DNA of 64,000 nt from Bradyrhizobium huanghuaihaiense (GCF_007830635.1 NZ_VLLA01000019.1:1-64000), one strand, 5' to 3'. Counted from the first letter of the stretch, positions 1 to 10,858 are shown. Made by a program: numbers and translations. The notes: generated from the sequence alone by a model not told the origin.

Positions 1-336
1 CGGGCCTATGTCGACAAGGGATACCGCGGCCACGACGCACAAAATCCCCGTCGCGTCTTCATCTCCGGCCAGAAGCGCGGCGTTTTCGGTGTCATCAAGC
101 GCGAGCTGCGCCGCCGCTCCGCCATCGAGCCCATCATCGGACACCTGAAGGCGGAAGGCCACCTCGGGCGCTGCTACCTCAAAGGCCGCGCCGGCGATGC
201 CGCCAACGTCGTCCTCTCAGCCGTCGGACACAACTTCCGCCGCATCCTCGCCTGGCTGAGATATCTCTTGTGCCTGTTCCTGGCCCAGCTATGGCGCACG
301 CTCGCCCGGCCAGCCTCGATCAATCCGGCTTCTTAA
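1..336 (+). CDS. IS5-family transposase, C-terminal part (cut by window edge)
   Basis: The reading frame is open from the first base and stops with TAA at 334-336, so only the last 111 residues are visible. They carry the third acidic residue of the DDE site in the spacing typical of IS4/IS5-type enzymes: an Arg, three residues, the Glu of SAIEPIIGHLK, six residues, then Lys. The segment starting KGYRGHD is also typical of IS5-group transposases. The element would insert and excise by cut-and-paste chemistry. The left end is outside the window and I could not identify the right terminal inverted repeat with confidence, so the boundary of the element is unknown. Confidence 0.85.
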   Translation, partial: RAYVDKGYRGHDAQNPRRVFISGQKRGVFGVIKRELRRRSAIEPIIGHLKAEGHLGRCYLKGRAGDAANVVLSAVGHNFRRILAWLRYLLCLFLAQLWRTLARPASINPAS

Positions 337-571
337 CGGACGACTCCGTACAATTGAGCAGGGAATGCGCTCGCTTTAGCGTGGCTGCATTCGGCGCCCT
401 GGCGCTGGTGGCATGGAACCCTCCCTAACCTTGGCGCAAGGCGGCCACCCCTGTCCGGTCGCCGGCGCCGCTTTTTCAGCAAGCCATCGGCGCCTTCAGT
501 GTTTCCCGCCGACACACGGTGCCCCGTGGCCGAACAGGCTGGCTTCGTGCGGAACTGGAGATTTGTCCATA

Positions 572-1183
572 ATGTCTTCAATTGGGAAGATCGCACTCTT
601 TATCGATGGCGCCAATCTCTATGCCACCTCCAAGGCGCTCGGCTTCGATATCGATTACAGGCGTCTGCTCGGCGAATTCCAAAGCCGAGGCACGCTGTTG
701 CGCGCCTTCTACTACACGACCGTCATCGAGGATCAGGAGTTCTCGTCAATTCGTCCGTTGATCGATTGGCTCGACTATAACGGATACACTGTCGTCACCA
801 AGCTCACCAAGGAGTTCGTCGACGCAAACACCGGCCGCCGCAAGGTGAAGGGCAGCATGGATGTCGATCTCGCCGTAAGTGCGATGGAGCTTGCCCAACA
901 TGTCGACCAGATCGTGTTGTTCTCGGGCGATGGCGATTTTCGTTCGCTGGTGGAATCCCTGCAGCGCCGCGGTGTCCGCGTGACGGTCGTCTCCACGCTC
1001 TCCACTCAGCCCCCCATGATCGCCGACGACCTGCGCCGGCAGGCGGACGTCTTCATCGATTTGGCTGAGCTGAAACAAAAGGTGGGGCGCGATCCGGTCG
1101 ACCGCCCGGCATCGCGCGAGGTGCGGCAGCCACCGCAATTCCTCGCGCGCGGAACGATCAAACGCGACGACCGGGTCGAGTGA
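572..1183 (+). CDS. NYN domain protein (LabA/DUF88-like PIN-fold RNase)
   Basis: This 203-residue protein has the NYN/PIN-like nuclease layout. A first acidic strand reads ALFIDGANLY near residue 10, a second acidic cluster is KGSMDVDLAVSAM in the middle, and a third is LFSGDGDFRSLVESL. These Asp residues would bind the metal ion for RNA cleavage. The family (LabA, DUF88) is found in bacteria and eukaryotes, and its bacterial targets are mostly unknown. The start at 572 is chosen because homology begins immediately after it and a CTGGAG stretch lies about 11 bases upstream; the frame is open further upstream but that part looks non-coding. The C-terminal 35 residues are Arg/Pro-rich and probably disordered. 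It stands alone next to a transposase remnant. Confidence 0.85.
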   Translation: MSSIGKIALFIDGANLYATSKALGFDIDYRRLLGEFQSRGTLLRAFYYTTVIEDQEFSSIRPLIDWLDYNGYTVVTKLTKEFVDANTGRRKVKGSMDVDLAVSAMELAQHVDQIVLFSGDGDFRSLVESLQRRGVRVTVVSTLSTQPPMIADDLRRQADVFIDLAELKQKVGRDPVDRPASREVRQPPQFLARGTIKRDDRVE

Positions 1184-1207
1184 CCCTGCGCGACGACCGC
1201 CGGATCG

Positions 1208-1834
1208 TCACACGTCGAAGAACACCGTCTCCTCCGGCCCCTGCAAATTGATGGTGAAGGAATACACGACCTTGCCGGCGCGCTCGCTGCGCTTTGCGAT
1301 CAGCGTCGAACGCCGGGCCGGCTGTTCGATCAGGTTGAGCACGGGATCGGCGGCATTGGCGGCCTCTTCGTCCGAGAAATAGAGCCGCGTGTTGAGACCG
1401 ATATTGATGCCGCGCGCGACGATCCAGACATTGACGTGCGGCGCGCATTTGCGTCCCGTCTTGTCGGTGATCGCGCCGGGCTTGATGGTCTCGAAGGTGA
1501 CGAGGCCGCTGTCGAAGTCGGAACCGGCGCGGCCCCAGCCGCGAAACTCCTGCTCCAGCGCGGCGACCGAGCGATCCGCCGGATGGTTGTAGCGGCCGGC
1601 CGCATTGGCCTGCCAGATCTCCAGCAGCACGTCGCGCAGCGGCGAACCCGCGCCGTCGAGCACCCTGCCTTCCAGCGTGATGCGTTCGCCTTTGGTGTTC
1701 GGCGTCACCAGCACGTTGGAAAAATTCTTCTCGAAGATGTCGAAGCCGGCCATGGCCGGGATCAGGCCGATATGGACGTAGGGACCGGCGGTCTGCGAGG
1801 CGGTTTCCTTGAGATAGTTGAGCGGCTGCGGCAT
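1208..1834 (-). CDS. pcaG: protocatechuate 3,4-dioxygenase, alpha subunit
   Basis: PcaG is the non-catalytic partner of PcaH in the intradiol dioxygenase that cleaves protocatechuate to 3-carboxy-cis,cis-muconate in the beta-ketoadipate pathway. The 208-residue protein shows the family layout: SQTAGPYVHIGL at the N-terminus, the EIWQANAAGRYNHPAD segment in the core, and HVNVWIVARGI where the catalytic subunit would carry its two His ligands. Here these ligands are absent, as expected for the alpha chain. The ATG at 1834 follows the pcaH stop by four bases, so the two are translated together. The long open frame upstream of this start only shadows pcaH. Confidence 0.95.
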   Translation of the reverse strand: MPQPLNYLKETASQTAGPYVHIGLIPAMAGFDIFEKNFSNVLVTPNTKGERITLEGRVLDGAGSPLRDVLLEIWQANAAGRYNHPADRSVAALEQEFRGWGRAGSDFDSGLVTFETIKPGAITDKTGRKCAPHVNVWIVARGINIGLNTRLYFSDEEAANAADPVLNLIEQPARRSTLIAKRSERAGKVVYSFTINLQGPEETVFFDV

Positions 1835-1838
1835 GGAC

Positions 1839-2669
<831 letters not shown>

Positions 2670-2710
2670 TTATTGAACGATAATGCCGCCACCCATTCTC
2701 AAGATAAATA

Positions 2711-2746
2711 GATCGATTATAATGAATTCCATGAAGGAAATCGATC
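2711..2746. promoter_or_regulatory. inverted repeat at the LysR start, candidate operator
   Basis: GATCGATT at 2711-2718 is matched by AATCGATC at 2739-2746, an exact 8-bp inverted repeat with a 20-base spacer. It brackets the start codon of the LysR gene and lies about 85 bases from the pcaH start. The right arm is inside the coding sequence. LysR regulators often bind near their own start and near the divergent target promoter, so this may be part of an autoregulatory site, but the spacing is larger than in a usual LysR box. Confidence 0.3.
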
Positions 2747-3651
2747 ATTTGGCCCTCGACGGCCACGCCCTCGAACTGTTCCTCGCGGTGCTGGAGGAAG
2801 GTTCGGTGACGGCGGCCGCAACCCGGCTCGGCCTGACGCAATCTGCGGTCAGCCACGGGCTGAACAAGCTGCGGCGGATCGCCGGCGACCCGCTGTTCGC
2901 CAAGTCCGGCCGCGGCATCGTCGCCACCGCGCACGCCCAGGCCCTCGCGGCGAAGGCGCGCGCGCTGATCGACGAGATGCGCAGCTTTGCCGGCGGCGTC
3001 AGCTTCGCGCCGGCACAGGCCCAACTGTCGCTGACGATCGCCGCCAACGACTTCCAGCGCGACCTGCTGCTGCCGCGCTTCTTCGATCATGTCGCCGGCC
3101 AGGTGAAGAGCCTGAACCTGCGCGTCATCCCCTCGCAATCCCCCTCGCCCGCGATGCTGCGCGAGAACCGCTGCGATCTCATGATCACGCCGCTGCCGCC
3201 GTCCGGCGTCGACATCGTGCAGAAGCGGCTGCTCAGCGATCACTACGTCTGCTACTACGATCCAGAGGCGCGCGCGGCGCCTTCCGACCGCAATGCCTAT
3301 CTCGCGGCGCGCCACATCACCGTCGTCTATACCGATAATGAGCGGCTCGACTTCGACCGCCGCCTGGCCGGCAATGGATTCCACCGTGACATCGCCATCT
3401 CCGTGCCGAGCTTTTCCGGCGTGCCGTCCTTCCTGCGCGGCTCGCAGATGCTCGCGAGCATGCCGAGCCTGCTCGCGTCCGGCGTGATGGGCGGCTTCGC
3501 GCAAGCGCGCATTCCATTGGCCTCGCGCACCCGCACGCTGGCCGAGCTGCCGATGTTCATGGTCTGGCACCAGCGCTACCAGAAGGACCCGGCCCATCGC
3601 TGGATTCGGAGCCAGCTCGAGACCGTCGCGACGACGGCAGCCGGAGACTGA
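2722..3651 (+). CDS. LysR-type transcriptional regulator beside pcaHG
   Basis: This 309-residue protein has an N-terminal winged helix-turn-helix (ALELFLAVLEEGSVTAAATR, then LTQSAVSHGLNKLR) and a C-terminal effector-binding domain of the NodD/LinR-like subgroup, recognisable by LTIAANDFQRDLLLPRFF. It is transcribed divergently from pcaHG with about 95 bases between the starts, so it most likely controls these genes in response to an aromatic ligand such as protocatechuate or beta-carboxy-muconate. It does not look like the PcaQ regulators of Agrobacterium, so no symbol is given. ATG 2722 is taken as start; ATG 2731 is an alternative, and the open frame begins at 2683. Confidence 0.88.
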   Translation: MNSMKEIDHLALDGHALELFLAVLEEGSVTAAATRLGLTQSAVSHGLNKLRRIAGDPLFAKSGRGIVATAHAQALAAKARALIDEMRSFAGGVSFAPAQAQLSLTIAANDFQRDLLLPRFFDHVAGQVKSLNLRVIPSQSPSPAMLRENRCDLMITPLPPSGVDIVQKRLLSDHYVCYYDPEARAAPSDRNAYLAARHITVVYTDNERLDFDRRLAGNGFHRDIAISVPSFSGVPSFLRGSQMLASMPSLLASGVMGGFAQARIPLASRTRTLAELPMFMVWHQRYQKDPAHRWIRSQLETVATTAAGD

Positions 3652-3677
3652 GCCCCGCTCCAATTTCGGGAAAGCCA

Positions 3678-3710
3678 GCCCCTCGCCAAACCCACTGGTT
3701 GGGCGGGGGC
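3678..3710. terminator. GC-rich hairpin between LysR gene and pncB
   Basis: CCCCTCGCCAAACC (3679-3692) can pair with GGTTGGGCGGGG (3697-3708) with one bulge and one mismatch, leaving a loop of about four bases. It lies 28 bases after the LysR stop and just before pncB. There is no T-run behind it, so intrinsic termination is uncertain; it may only stabilise the transcript end. Confidence 0.35.
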
Positions 3711-3730
3711 CACCACGCTAGAATTGCCCC

Positions 3731-5035
3731 ATGACAGTGACCGATATTGCGAGCCGGACCTACAATCACAGCTGGCGGCTGGATCCCATCATCCGCAGCC
3801 TGCTCGATACCGACTTCTACAAGCTATTGATGTTGCAAATGATTCGGGAGGATTACCCGGATCAGCAGGTGACCTTCTCGGTCATCAACCGCTCGCGCCA
3901 TGTGCGGCTCGCCGAGATCATCGACGAGGGCGAGCTGCGCGCCCAGCTCGACCACGCCCGCACCATCCGCTTCACCAAGAAAGAGCTGATCTGGCTGGCC
4001 GGTAACACGTTCTACGGCAAGACCCACATGTTCTCGGCGGACTTCATCCGCTGGCTCGCCGAATTCCGCCTTCCCGAATACGAGTTGCGCAAGGTCGACG
4101 GCCAGTATGAATTGCACTTCCACGGGCCGTGGACCCACACCTCGATGTGGGAGATTCCGGCGCTCGCGATCCTGAACGAGCTGCGCTCGCGCGCGGCGAT
4201 CAAGGGCCGCGGCCGCTTCGAGCTCGACGTGCTCTATGCCCGCGCCAAGGCCAAGCTGTGGACCAAGGTCGAGCGGCTGCGCAAGCTGGAGAATTTGCGG
4301 CTCTCCGACTTCGGCACCCGCCGCCGCCACGGCTTCCTCTGGCAGCGCTGGTGCGTCGAGGCGGTGAAGGAAGGCCTGGGCCCCTCCTTCATCGGCACGT
4401 CCAATGTGCTGCTCGCGATGGACAACGATCTCGAAGCCATCGGCACCAACGCGCACGAACTTCCGATGGTCGCGGCTGCGCTTGCCAGGGACGACGAGGA
4501 ATTGCGCTGGGCGCCCTACCGCATCCTCGATCAGTGGCGTCAGACCTATGGCGGCAACCTCCTGATCGCACTGCCCGATGCCTTCGGCACCAAGGCTTTC
4601 CTGCGCGATGCGCCGGAATGGGTCGCCGACTGGACCGGCTTCCGCCCCGACAGCGCGCCGCCGATCCAGGCCGGCGACGAGATCATCGCCTGGTGGGAGA
4701 AGAAGGGCCGCAACCCCAGGGACAAGCTGCTCGTGTTTTCCGACGCGATGGACGTCGGCTCGATCGAGGAGACCTATCACCATTTCACCGGCCGCGTGCG
4801 GCTGTCGTTCGGCTGGGGCACCAACCTCACCAACGATTTCGTCGGCTGCACGCCGGACGGCTCGTTCAATCTCGATCCGATCTCGCTGGTCTGCAAGGTG
4901 TCGTCGGTCGACGGCCATCCGGCCGTCAAGCTCTCCGACAATCCGGAAAAGGCAACAGGCCTGCCTTCGGAGATCGAGCGTTACCTGCGTGTGTTCGGCG
5001 ATGCCGGACGCGTACGCAAGCCGGTGCTGGTCTAG
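3731..5035 (+). CDS. pncB: nicotinate phosphoribosyltransferase
   Basis: PncB makes nicotinate mononucleotide from nicotinate and PRPP with ATP hydrolysis, the entry step of the Preiss-Handler NAD salvage route in the cytoplasm. The 434-residue protein matches the PncB1 family in length. It begins with the diagnostic [15 protein letters not shown], has [13 protein letters not shown], then the [12 protein letters not shown] segment containing the phosphorylated-His region, and ends with the PRPP-site portion around [13 protein letters not shown] and GWGTNLTND. It stands alone, downstream of a LysR gene, with no other NAD genes nearby. The frameshifted NicC-like gene much further on is not in the same transcription unit, so a joint role in nicotinate use is only speculation. 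Confidence 0.96.
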   Translation: MTVTDIASRTYNHSWRLDPIIRSLLDTDFYKLLMLQMIREDYPDQQVTFSVINRSRHVRLAEIIDEGELRAQLDHARTIRFTKKELIWLAGNTFYGKTHMFSADFIRWLAEFRLPEYELRKVDGQYELHFHGPWTHTSMWEIPALAILNELRSRAAIKGRGRFELDVLYARAKAKLWTKVERLRKLENLRLSDFGTRRRHGFLWQRWCVEAVKEGLGPSFIGTSNVLLAMDNDLEAIGTNAHELPMVAAALARDDEELRWAPYRILDQWRQTYGGNLLIALPDAFGTKAFLRDAPEWVADWTGFRPDSAPPIQAGDEIIAWWEKKGRNPRDKLLVFSDAMDVGSIEETYHHFTGRVRLSFGWGTNLTNDFVGCTPDGSFNLDPISLVCKVSSVDGHPAVKLSDNPEKATGLPSEIERYLRVFGDAGRVRKPVLV

Positions 5036-5271
5036 CAATTCTGTCGATCGGGTAAACAGCACGTGACGAATGCGCGGCATTGATTTGCCGATTCCGCGCC
5101 AGTTCCGCTTTCTCGGTATTTGAAGCGATCTGCGGCCATCCGCTTCACGACGCCTTCACCCTGCGACGCAGTCCCCGCATTTTCAGGTCGAGTTAAGCAA
5201 CCTTCTCCTCTACTTGGCGTTGCAGGCGCAACCGCTCCGCTGGGGTCGTTGAGCGATTTGGGGAACGCAGG

Positions 5272-6585
5272 GTGTTTCGCAGAACAGCGTCGTCGACGAA
5301 GGAACGCAGCTTCCTTCACGTCATCAAGCTCGTCTCGCCTTTCGTGATGGTCGTCGTGCTCCAGGCGACGATTGCAGGATTCAGCCTCGAGGTGATGTCG
5401 TCGGTCCGCGCCTATGTCGCAGGTGAAGCGCTATGGTCGCGCTCGCAGAAGAACGCGGTCTATTTCCTCAATCTCTATCTGCATTCGGGCGAACCGAGCC
5501 AGTTCGCGCAATATCAGGCCTCGCTCGCCGTACCCATCGGCGACGAATTCGCGCGCTGGGCGCTCGAGCGCGATCCGGTCGACGTCGAGGCCGCCCGTAT
5601 CGGCTTCCTGCAAGGCGGCAACCACCCTGATGACGTACCTGGATTGATCTGGCTGTTTCGCTACTTCAATGGCGTCAGCTTCCTCCAGGAAGCGATCCAC
5701 GAGTGGACCGCCACCGATCCCATGCTGCTGGAGCTGAGCGTCTTCGGCGAGGTCATCCGGTCCGAGCTGGCGAAGGGCCCCGTTCGGGACAACGGCCGTC
5801 TGCAATTCCTGTCGGCGCGGCTCTCGGAGCTCAACACCCAATTCACGGTGCATGCCAAGCGCTTCTCCGCTGTGCTCGGGGAAGGCTCCCGCGCCATCAA
5901 GGTGACGCTCACCTGCATCAACATCGCGACCGCCGCTGCCCTGATCCTGCTCCTGATCTGGCACACGCGACGACTGGTGCTGCAGCGACAGGCCTTCGAA
6001 GACGCACTCCATGCGGAGAAGGAGCGCCTCGCCTGGCAGGCGTCGCATGACTGGCTGACAGGGCTTTCCAACCGCCGCGCCTTCGAGGCGCGCCTGCAAG
6101 GCGAGCTGGACAATGTCGCGGCGGGTCCGCTGGGACTGATCCTGCTCGACCTCGACCAGTTCAAGAACGTCAACGACAGCTGCGGCCATCTCGCGGGCGA
6201 CCGCCTGCTCTGCCAGGTCTCCAGCCTCCTGCAACGGGACCGGCGGCCGCATGATCTGGTGGCCCGGCTCGGCGGCGATGAGTTTGGCCTGATCCTGCCG
6301 CAGTGCTCGCCGTCGAGCACCGTCGACATCGCCGAACGGCTGCGACGATCGCTCGAGCTGTTCAGCTTCACCTGGGACGATCGCTGCTTCGCGGTGACCG
6401 CCAGCGTCGGCGTCACCTGCATCGCCGACCGCGATACCTCGCTCGAGGAGGCGATGCGGCGCGCGGATGCCGCCTGCTACCGCGCCAAGGAAAAGGGACG
6501 CAACCGCGTTCAGGTGGACAGTGTGCGGCCGGACGTCGTGCTGGTCGCGCCCCGGCCGCGCGAGGCCGTCGCTGCGCAAGGCTGA
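5272..6585 (+). CDS. membrane-bound diguanylate cyclase (GGDEF)
   Basis: This 437-residue protein makes cyclic di-GMP from two GTP. It has a first membrane segment around residues 18-40 (IKLVSPFVMVVVLQATIAGF), a periplasmic sensor region of about 170 residues with no motif I recognise, a second membrane segment (VTLTCINIATAAALILLLIW), and a C-terminal GGDEF domain. The active site reads ARLGGDEFGLIL. An RPHD motif five residues upstream fits the inhibitory I-site, so product inhibition is expected. No EAL domain follows. The start is GTG at 5272; no clear ribosome site is visible. The gene is monocistronic, with 236 unassigned bases before it. Confidence 0.92.
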   Translation: MFRRTASSTKERSFLHVIKLVSPFVMVVVLQATIAGFSLEVMSSVRAYVAGEALWSRSQKNAVYFLNLYLHSGEPSQFAQYQASLAVPIGDEFARWALERDPVDVEAARIGFLQGGNHPDDVPGLIWLFRYFNGVSFLQEAIHEWTATDPMLLELSVFGEVIRSELAKGPVRDNGRLQFLSARLSELNTQFTVHAKRFSAVLGEGSRAIKVTLTCINIATAAALILLLIWHTRRLVLQRQAFEDALHAEKERLAWQASHDWLTGLSNRRAFEARLQGELDNVAAGPLGLILLDLDQFKNVNDSCGHLAGDRLLCQVSSLLQRDRRPHDLVARLGGDEFGLILPQCSPSSTVDIAERLRRSLELFSFTWDDRCFAVTASVGVTCIADRDTSLEEAMRRADAACYRAKEKGRNRVQVDSVRPDVVLVAPRPREAVAAQG

Positions 6586-6875
6586 TTGCGGCCCGGTCAA
6601 ATTCATCTCCGGGGACGATCGCAATCAGTTTGAGTTCGCCTCAGGCCCTCCCGATGGCGCTTCGATCCACCCCCGGCGCGCCGGGCAATGCGGCGACACG
6701 GCGCAGTTGTGACGTCGTGGCCACATGGCTCTGAAAAAGCAGCCCTCTTCGCATTCGGACACATCACATTGCGCGCCGGTCCACGATGGCCGGGACCTCT
6801 CTCGCTAAGGATGGCATCGCACCGATGCTGCGGGGGCGAATCCGACCGGAATCGCGCCGCGAGAGGAGTTTGGAA

Positions 6876-9538
6876 GTGCCTTGGAATGACTTGATGGCCC
6901 CGCGCAATATCGTTCGCGCAACGACGTCCCGGCGGCGCGCGCTTCTCTTGAGCACTGCGATCGGTGCCCTCGGCAGCTCGCTGCCGTGGTTCATCATGCC
7001 GGCACAAGCGGCATGTGTGATCAGCGGAGCCGGCTCGCAGGTAGCACTCCAGTCCGGCGATTCAATTACCTGCACTGGGTTGAGCAATACGCTGGTCAGA
7101 ACGGCGTCAGGGGTCAGCGGGGTCACCGTCAACGTCGGCGACGGCAGCCCGACATCCCTGAACGACCCCGTCTTTGCCGGCATTGTCTTTGACGCGGCTT
7201 CGAACAGCGCGATCAAGATTTTCGGCAATGCGTCGGTCGCGCCAACCAACAGCGACAGCATCGACGTGATAGGCGGCAGCAACAATACAATCACGGTGGA
7301 TGCAGGTGCTGCAGTCGGATCGCCGACCGTCGGGACGACGGCGCTTGGCCTCTTCGGTTCGAACAACAACATCGTCGCGATCGGAGGCACGGTTGGAAGC
7401 GGCGCGGCCGGAACTGCCGGCATCGGCATCTTCGGCGGTTCGGCAGGCAATCAGCTGAACATCCTGCCGGGCGGTTTTGTCCAGGGCAACGGCCCGGCGG
7501 CCATCGATTTCAACGGCGCGGCGGACGGCAACACCATCAACAATGCCGGCACCGTATCGAATGCCTCGGGCACGGCAATCTTCGGCTCGAACAGTCAGGA
7601 CACCATCATCAACTCGGGCACGATCACCAGCAACGGCGTCAGCATCGCAGTCGATCTCAAGAATGGGAACGACGTCTTCGAGCTGCGCGCGGGATCGAAC
7701 ATCACAGGCTGGGTCGTGGGCGGCAACGGAACCGACACGCTGCGTTTCGGCGGGGCGGCCAACAGCTCGTTCGATCTCGGCACATTCGGCGCGGTCAAGC
7801 AGTTCCGGGAATTCGAGTCGTTGGAAAAGACCGGCAGCTCCACCTGGACACTGACGGGCTCGACGACGGACACGGCGACCATGAACGTCCTGGCCGGCAA
7901 CCTCATCATCAACGGCGCAATGGCTAGCGTTACGACGACGGTCAGCAGCGGCGGCACCCTTGGCGGCAACGGCAATGTCGGCGATCTCGTCGTGCTGTCG
8001 GGCGGCAGGGTCGCACCCAGTAATTTCGGTGCGCTCACGAGCTACGGCAATGCCACATTCAACGCCGGTTCGACCTATGCGATCTCCGTCAACGCGGCCG
8101 GACAATCCAGCAAGATCGCTGCGGTGAGCGCGACGCTGAACGGCGGCACGGTCGCCGTCACCACACTTGCGGGCGCCTACGGCGCATCGACACAATATAC
8201 GATCCTGACCACGACGACCGGCCTCACCGGGACTTTCTCCGGCGTGACGCTCAGCGGATACAATCCTCAGTTCTTCACCTCCGCCCTCAGCTATAACGGG
8301 TCCGCCGTCCTCCTGACGCTCAACTACAATGACGCCGCGTTCCTCTCCGTCGCGCAGACGCAGAACCAGAAGGCCGTGGCCGGCGCACTGAGCGCGTTCG
8401 GCCCCAATCTGCCTTTCCTGTCCTCATTCGCAGGTCTCAGCGACGCCCAGCTTCGTTACAGTCTCGATCAGCTCTCGGGAGAGGCTGCGACCGGCGCGCG
8501 GCAGGGTGCCTTCCAGTTCACCGGCCAGTTCCTCGGCCTGATGCTCGATCCCTTCGTCGCTGGCCGCGGCAGCGGCCTCGGCGATGCGGGCGGCACCGCG
8601 CTCGGCTTCAGCCCCGAGCGCGCCGCGCTGCCGGAAGCTGTTGCCCTCGCCTACAACAAGGCCTTGGGCATGCCGGCCGCGAAAGCGCCAGCCTTTGCCG
8701 AGCGCTGGACGGCCTGGGGCTCGGCGTTCGGCGGCACCAACCGCACCAGTGGCGACCCCGTCGTCATTGGCAGCCACGACCTCAACGCGCGCGCCGCCGG
8801 CGTCGCGGCCGGCGCCGACTATCACTTCAGCCGCGACGCGCTGGTCGGCTTCGCGCTTTCGGGCGGCGGCACCAAATGGGACCTCGCGCAGGCGATCGGT
8901 GGCGGCAAGAGCGAGGCGTTGCAGGCCGGCGTCTACACCGCACTACGCAATGGGCCGGCCTATTTCGCTGCCTCGCTCGCCGTGGCCAATCATTGGATGT
9001 CGACCGACCGGCTCGCTCCGTTCGGCAATCAGCTCACCGCGAAGTTCGACGCGCAAACCGTCGGTGGCCGCATCGAGGGCGGCTATCGGTTCGCCACGCC
9101 GCTCGGCGGCTTCACGCCCTACGCGGCAGCGCAGGCGCAAGCGTTTCGCACGCCGACCTATACCGAGACCGATCTGGCCGGCAGCGGTTTCGGCCTGACC
9201 TATCAGGGACGCACCGCCTCCGACACACGGAGCGAGCTCGGCGCGCGTTTCGATCGCGCGACGCTGGTCGCGCCGAATGCTGTCCTCACACTGCGCGGCC
9301 GCGCGGCCTGGCGCATGATTGGATCAGCGATCCCACGCTCGTCGCCGCGTTCCAGGCGCTGCCCGGCGCGAGCTTCATCGTCAATGGCGCGACGCCGGCA
9401 AAGGACGCCGCGCTCGCATCCGCCGGCGCCGAGCTGAAGTTTGCGAACGGCATCGCGCTGTCCGCCAAATTCGACGGCGAGTTCGCGGCGCGCAGCACGA
9501 CCTATTCCGGCACTGCGAGCCTGCGATACGCCTGGTAG
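6876..9538 (+). pseudogene. autotransporter (type V secreted passenger plus beta-barrel), frameshifted
   Basis: The protein has a signal peptide with an extended positively charged N-terminus ending at MPAQA, then a passenger of about 480 residues rich in Gly, Asn, Ser and Thr that resembles a beta-helix (for example SNNTITVDAG and GNGTDTLRFGG), and a C-terminal autotransporter barrel starting around AERWTAWGSAFGG. The initiation codon is taken as GTG 6876 because AGGAG lies at 6864-6868; ATG 6894 is an alternative. The barrel breaks at 9309-9311: TGGCGCATGATTGG reads on as nonsense to a stop at 9437, whereas one extra G gives WAHDWISDPTLV and an open frame to 9538 ending in RYAW, the expected aromatic C-terminus. 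The repaired protein would have about 887 residues. The cause is a one-base deletion or a sequencing error. Confidence 0.85.
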
Positions 9539-9548
9539 TGGCGACGCC

Positions 9549-10184
9549 TCATCGAGATAACCCTGCGCCGACCGGCCGAATTCCGAGACCGGCGAGATGC
9601 GTGTCGATGAACTGTTCGATCTGCTGGCGCAGCATCTGCGGCGGCACGGCCACCATACGCTCCTCGAGGCCAAGCGAGATGATGCCGTGCACCGCCGAGA
9701 ACAGGGTGCGCGACAGCAGCGCGATCTTCACGTCGTCCGCATTCGGTAGCACCCGCACCAAGGGCGCGTGCATCAGCGCGAAGGCATCCATCACCATCTG
9801 AAGGATGTCGTCCGGATAAGGCCGATCGTCCTCCATCCGGTGCTCGAACAGCGAGCGCAGCAGATTGGCGTGCCCGGCAAAGAATTCGAGATAGGTCTCG
9901 GCAAGCCCATAGAGCTGGCGAACGGGATCTTCGCCCGGAACCCCGCGCAGGCGGGCCGTAAGTGCCTGAACGGTCTCCCGGTTAACGGTCAGGATCACCC
10001 CGTCGAAATCGCCGAACTCGTTATAGACGCTGCCGACCGAGCAGCCTGCGGCCTCCGCAACATCCCGAACCTTGAGTGATCTCAATCCCTTAGCGGCAAT
10101 GATTCCGCGGGCGATCTCCAGGATCTGGAGCCGACGCCGATTTTTTTTCTGGTCCCGCAGCGATTCTTCTTGAACATTGTTCAT
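9549..10184 (-). CDS. TetR/AcrR-family repressor
   Basis: The 211-residue protein has a TetR helix-turn-helix at about residues 15-62 (ILEIARGIIAAKGLRSLKVR, then VAEAAGCSVGSVYNEFGDFD) followed by an all-helical ligand domain with a WHG-like C-terminus. It is divergent from a small gene and the large acyltransferase/acyl-ACP synthetase gene downstream, and its start codon lies inside one of two identical operator palindromes, so it almost certainly represses itself and the small gene. The ligand may be a fatty acid or acyl-CoA, judged only from the neighbouring lipid gene. ATG 10184 is chosen because the family homology begins directly after it; the open frame extends upstream across the promoter. 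Confidence 0.92.
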   Translation of the reverse strand: MNNVQEESLRDQKKNRRRLQILEIARGIIAAKGLRSLKVRDVAEAAGCSVGSVYNEFGDFDGVILTVNRETVQALTARLRGVPGEDPVRQLYGLAETYLEFFAGHANLLRSLFEHRMEDDRPYPDDILQMVMDAFALMHAPLVRVLPNADDVKIALLSRTLFSAVHGIISLGLEERMVAVPPQMLRQQIEQFIDTHLAGLGIRPVGAGLSR

Positions 10185-10213
10185 TTTCAAGCTACCAATG
10201 TGAACATTGTTCA
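10171..10213. promoter_or_regulatory. two TetR-type operator palindromes
   Basis: TGAACATTGTTCA occurs twice, at 10171-10183 and 10201-10213, exactly 30 bases apart. Each copy is an inverted repeat TGAACA-N-TGTTCA. The first overlaps the start codon of the TetR gene on the minus strand and the second lies about 23 bases before the small plus-strand gene. The position and exact duplication point to binding of two repressor dimers on the same face of the helix. Confidence 0.8.
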
Positions 10214-10235
10214 ACTTAACCCGGAGACCTGCAAA

Positions 10236-10502
10236 ATGCAAACCCTCGCTGTTGATATCGCCGCCACCTTCGTCGATGACGCCGCAGCCCTCGTGACCGG
10301 CCTCGGCCGGACCCTGCTCAAGTTCGCGATGGCCCCGATCGATCGCATCGCCAATGCCTGTGACATTGCCGGCGTGCTCGCCGAGCGCCGTGCGACCTTC
10401 CGGATGTGGCGGGCCAACCGCGGCCACAGCCGTCGCGATAGCCGCCGGTTCAGCCTGCTTGGTCGCCTCTCGCCCTTTCGCCACCTCGCCCATCTCACGT
10501 GA
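10236..10502 (+). CDS. small protein of unknown function, TetR-controlled
   Basis: I do not recognise this 88-residue protein. It starts at ATG 10236 with GGAG at 10223-10226, directly downstream of the two TetR operators. The first half is hydrophobic to amphipathic (TLAVDIAATFVDDAAALVTG), the second half is strongly basic with many Arg and His residues (RATFRMWRANRGHSRRDSRR). This suggests a membrane- or nucleic-acid-associated peptide, but there is no motif. Its position between the repressor operators and the LplT-Aas gene suggests a shared regulation. The upstream in-frame ATG at 10170 overlaps the operator and is unlikely. Confidence 0.6.
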   Translation: MQTLAVDIAATFVDDAAALVTGLGRTLLKFAMAPIDRIANACDIAGVLAERRATFRMWRANRGHSRRDSRRFSLLGRLSPFRHLAHLT

Positions 10503-10858
10503 GGCGCGCGCCACGAAACGGCTCGAATGCAAGGAAAGGCCGCAATGAAGGGCTTACCATTTGCCGACATTCGCAGCCGATGTCGCGAGCCTAACCGGTG
10601 CGGTTCAGTTTTTGCTCACGGCCCGTCGCATATCCGGGTCAGAGCGGCCCTTCCGCCCAAAGCTGACGTGGCCGCAACGGGAAATTTGCGAACCTAACAA
10701 GAGCATTTGGAGACCAACAGGATCAGAGGGACCAGGGGGACAGAGCAGACCGACGACACCAGTCACTCTGCAATCGTTCGTCCCATGCCCTTCCGGTCGT
10801 GACACTTTCACCGCCAAAGCAACAACCTCAGGCTGCCTTTTTCAAAACAGGACTAGTC
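10503..10858. other. 356-base gene-free stretch before the LplT-Aas gene
   Basis: No convincing gene, repeat or operator is seen here. A plus-strand open frame from 10561 runs into the following gene in another frame and has no family resemblance. The stretch has moderately lower GC between 10680 and 10760 and may hold the promoter of the following gene; no further copy of the TetR operator is present. Confidence 0.5.
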
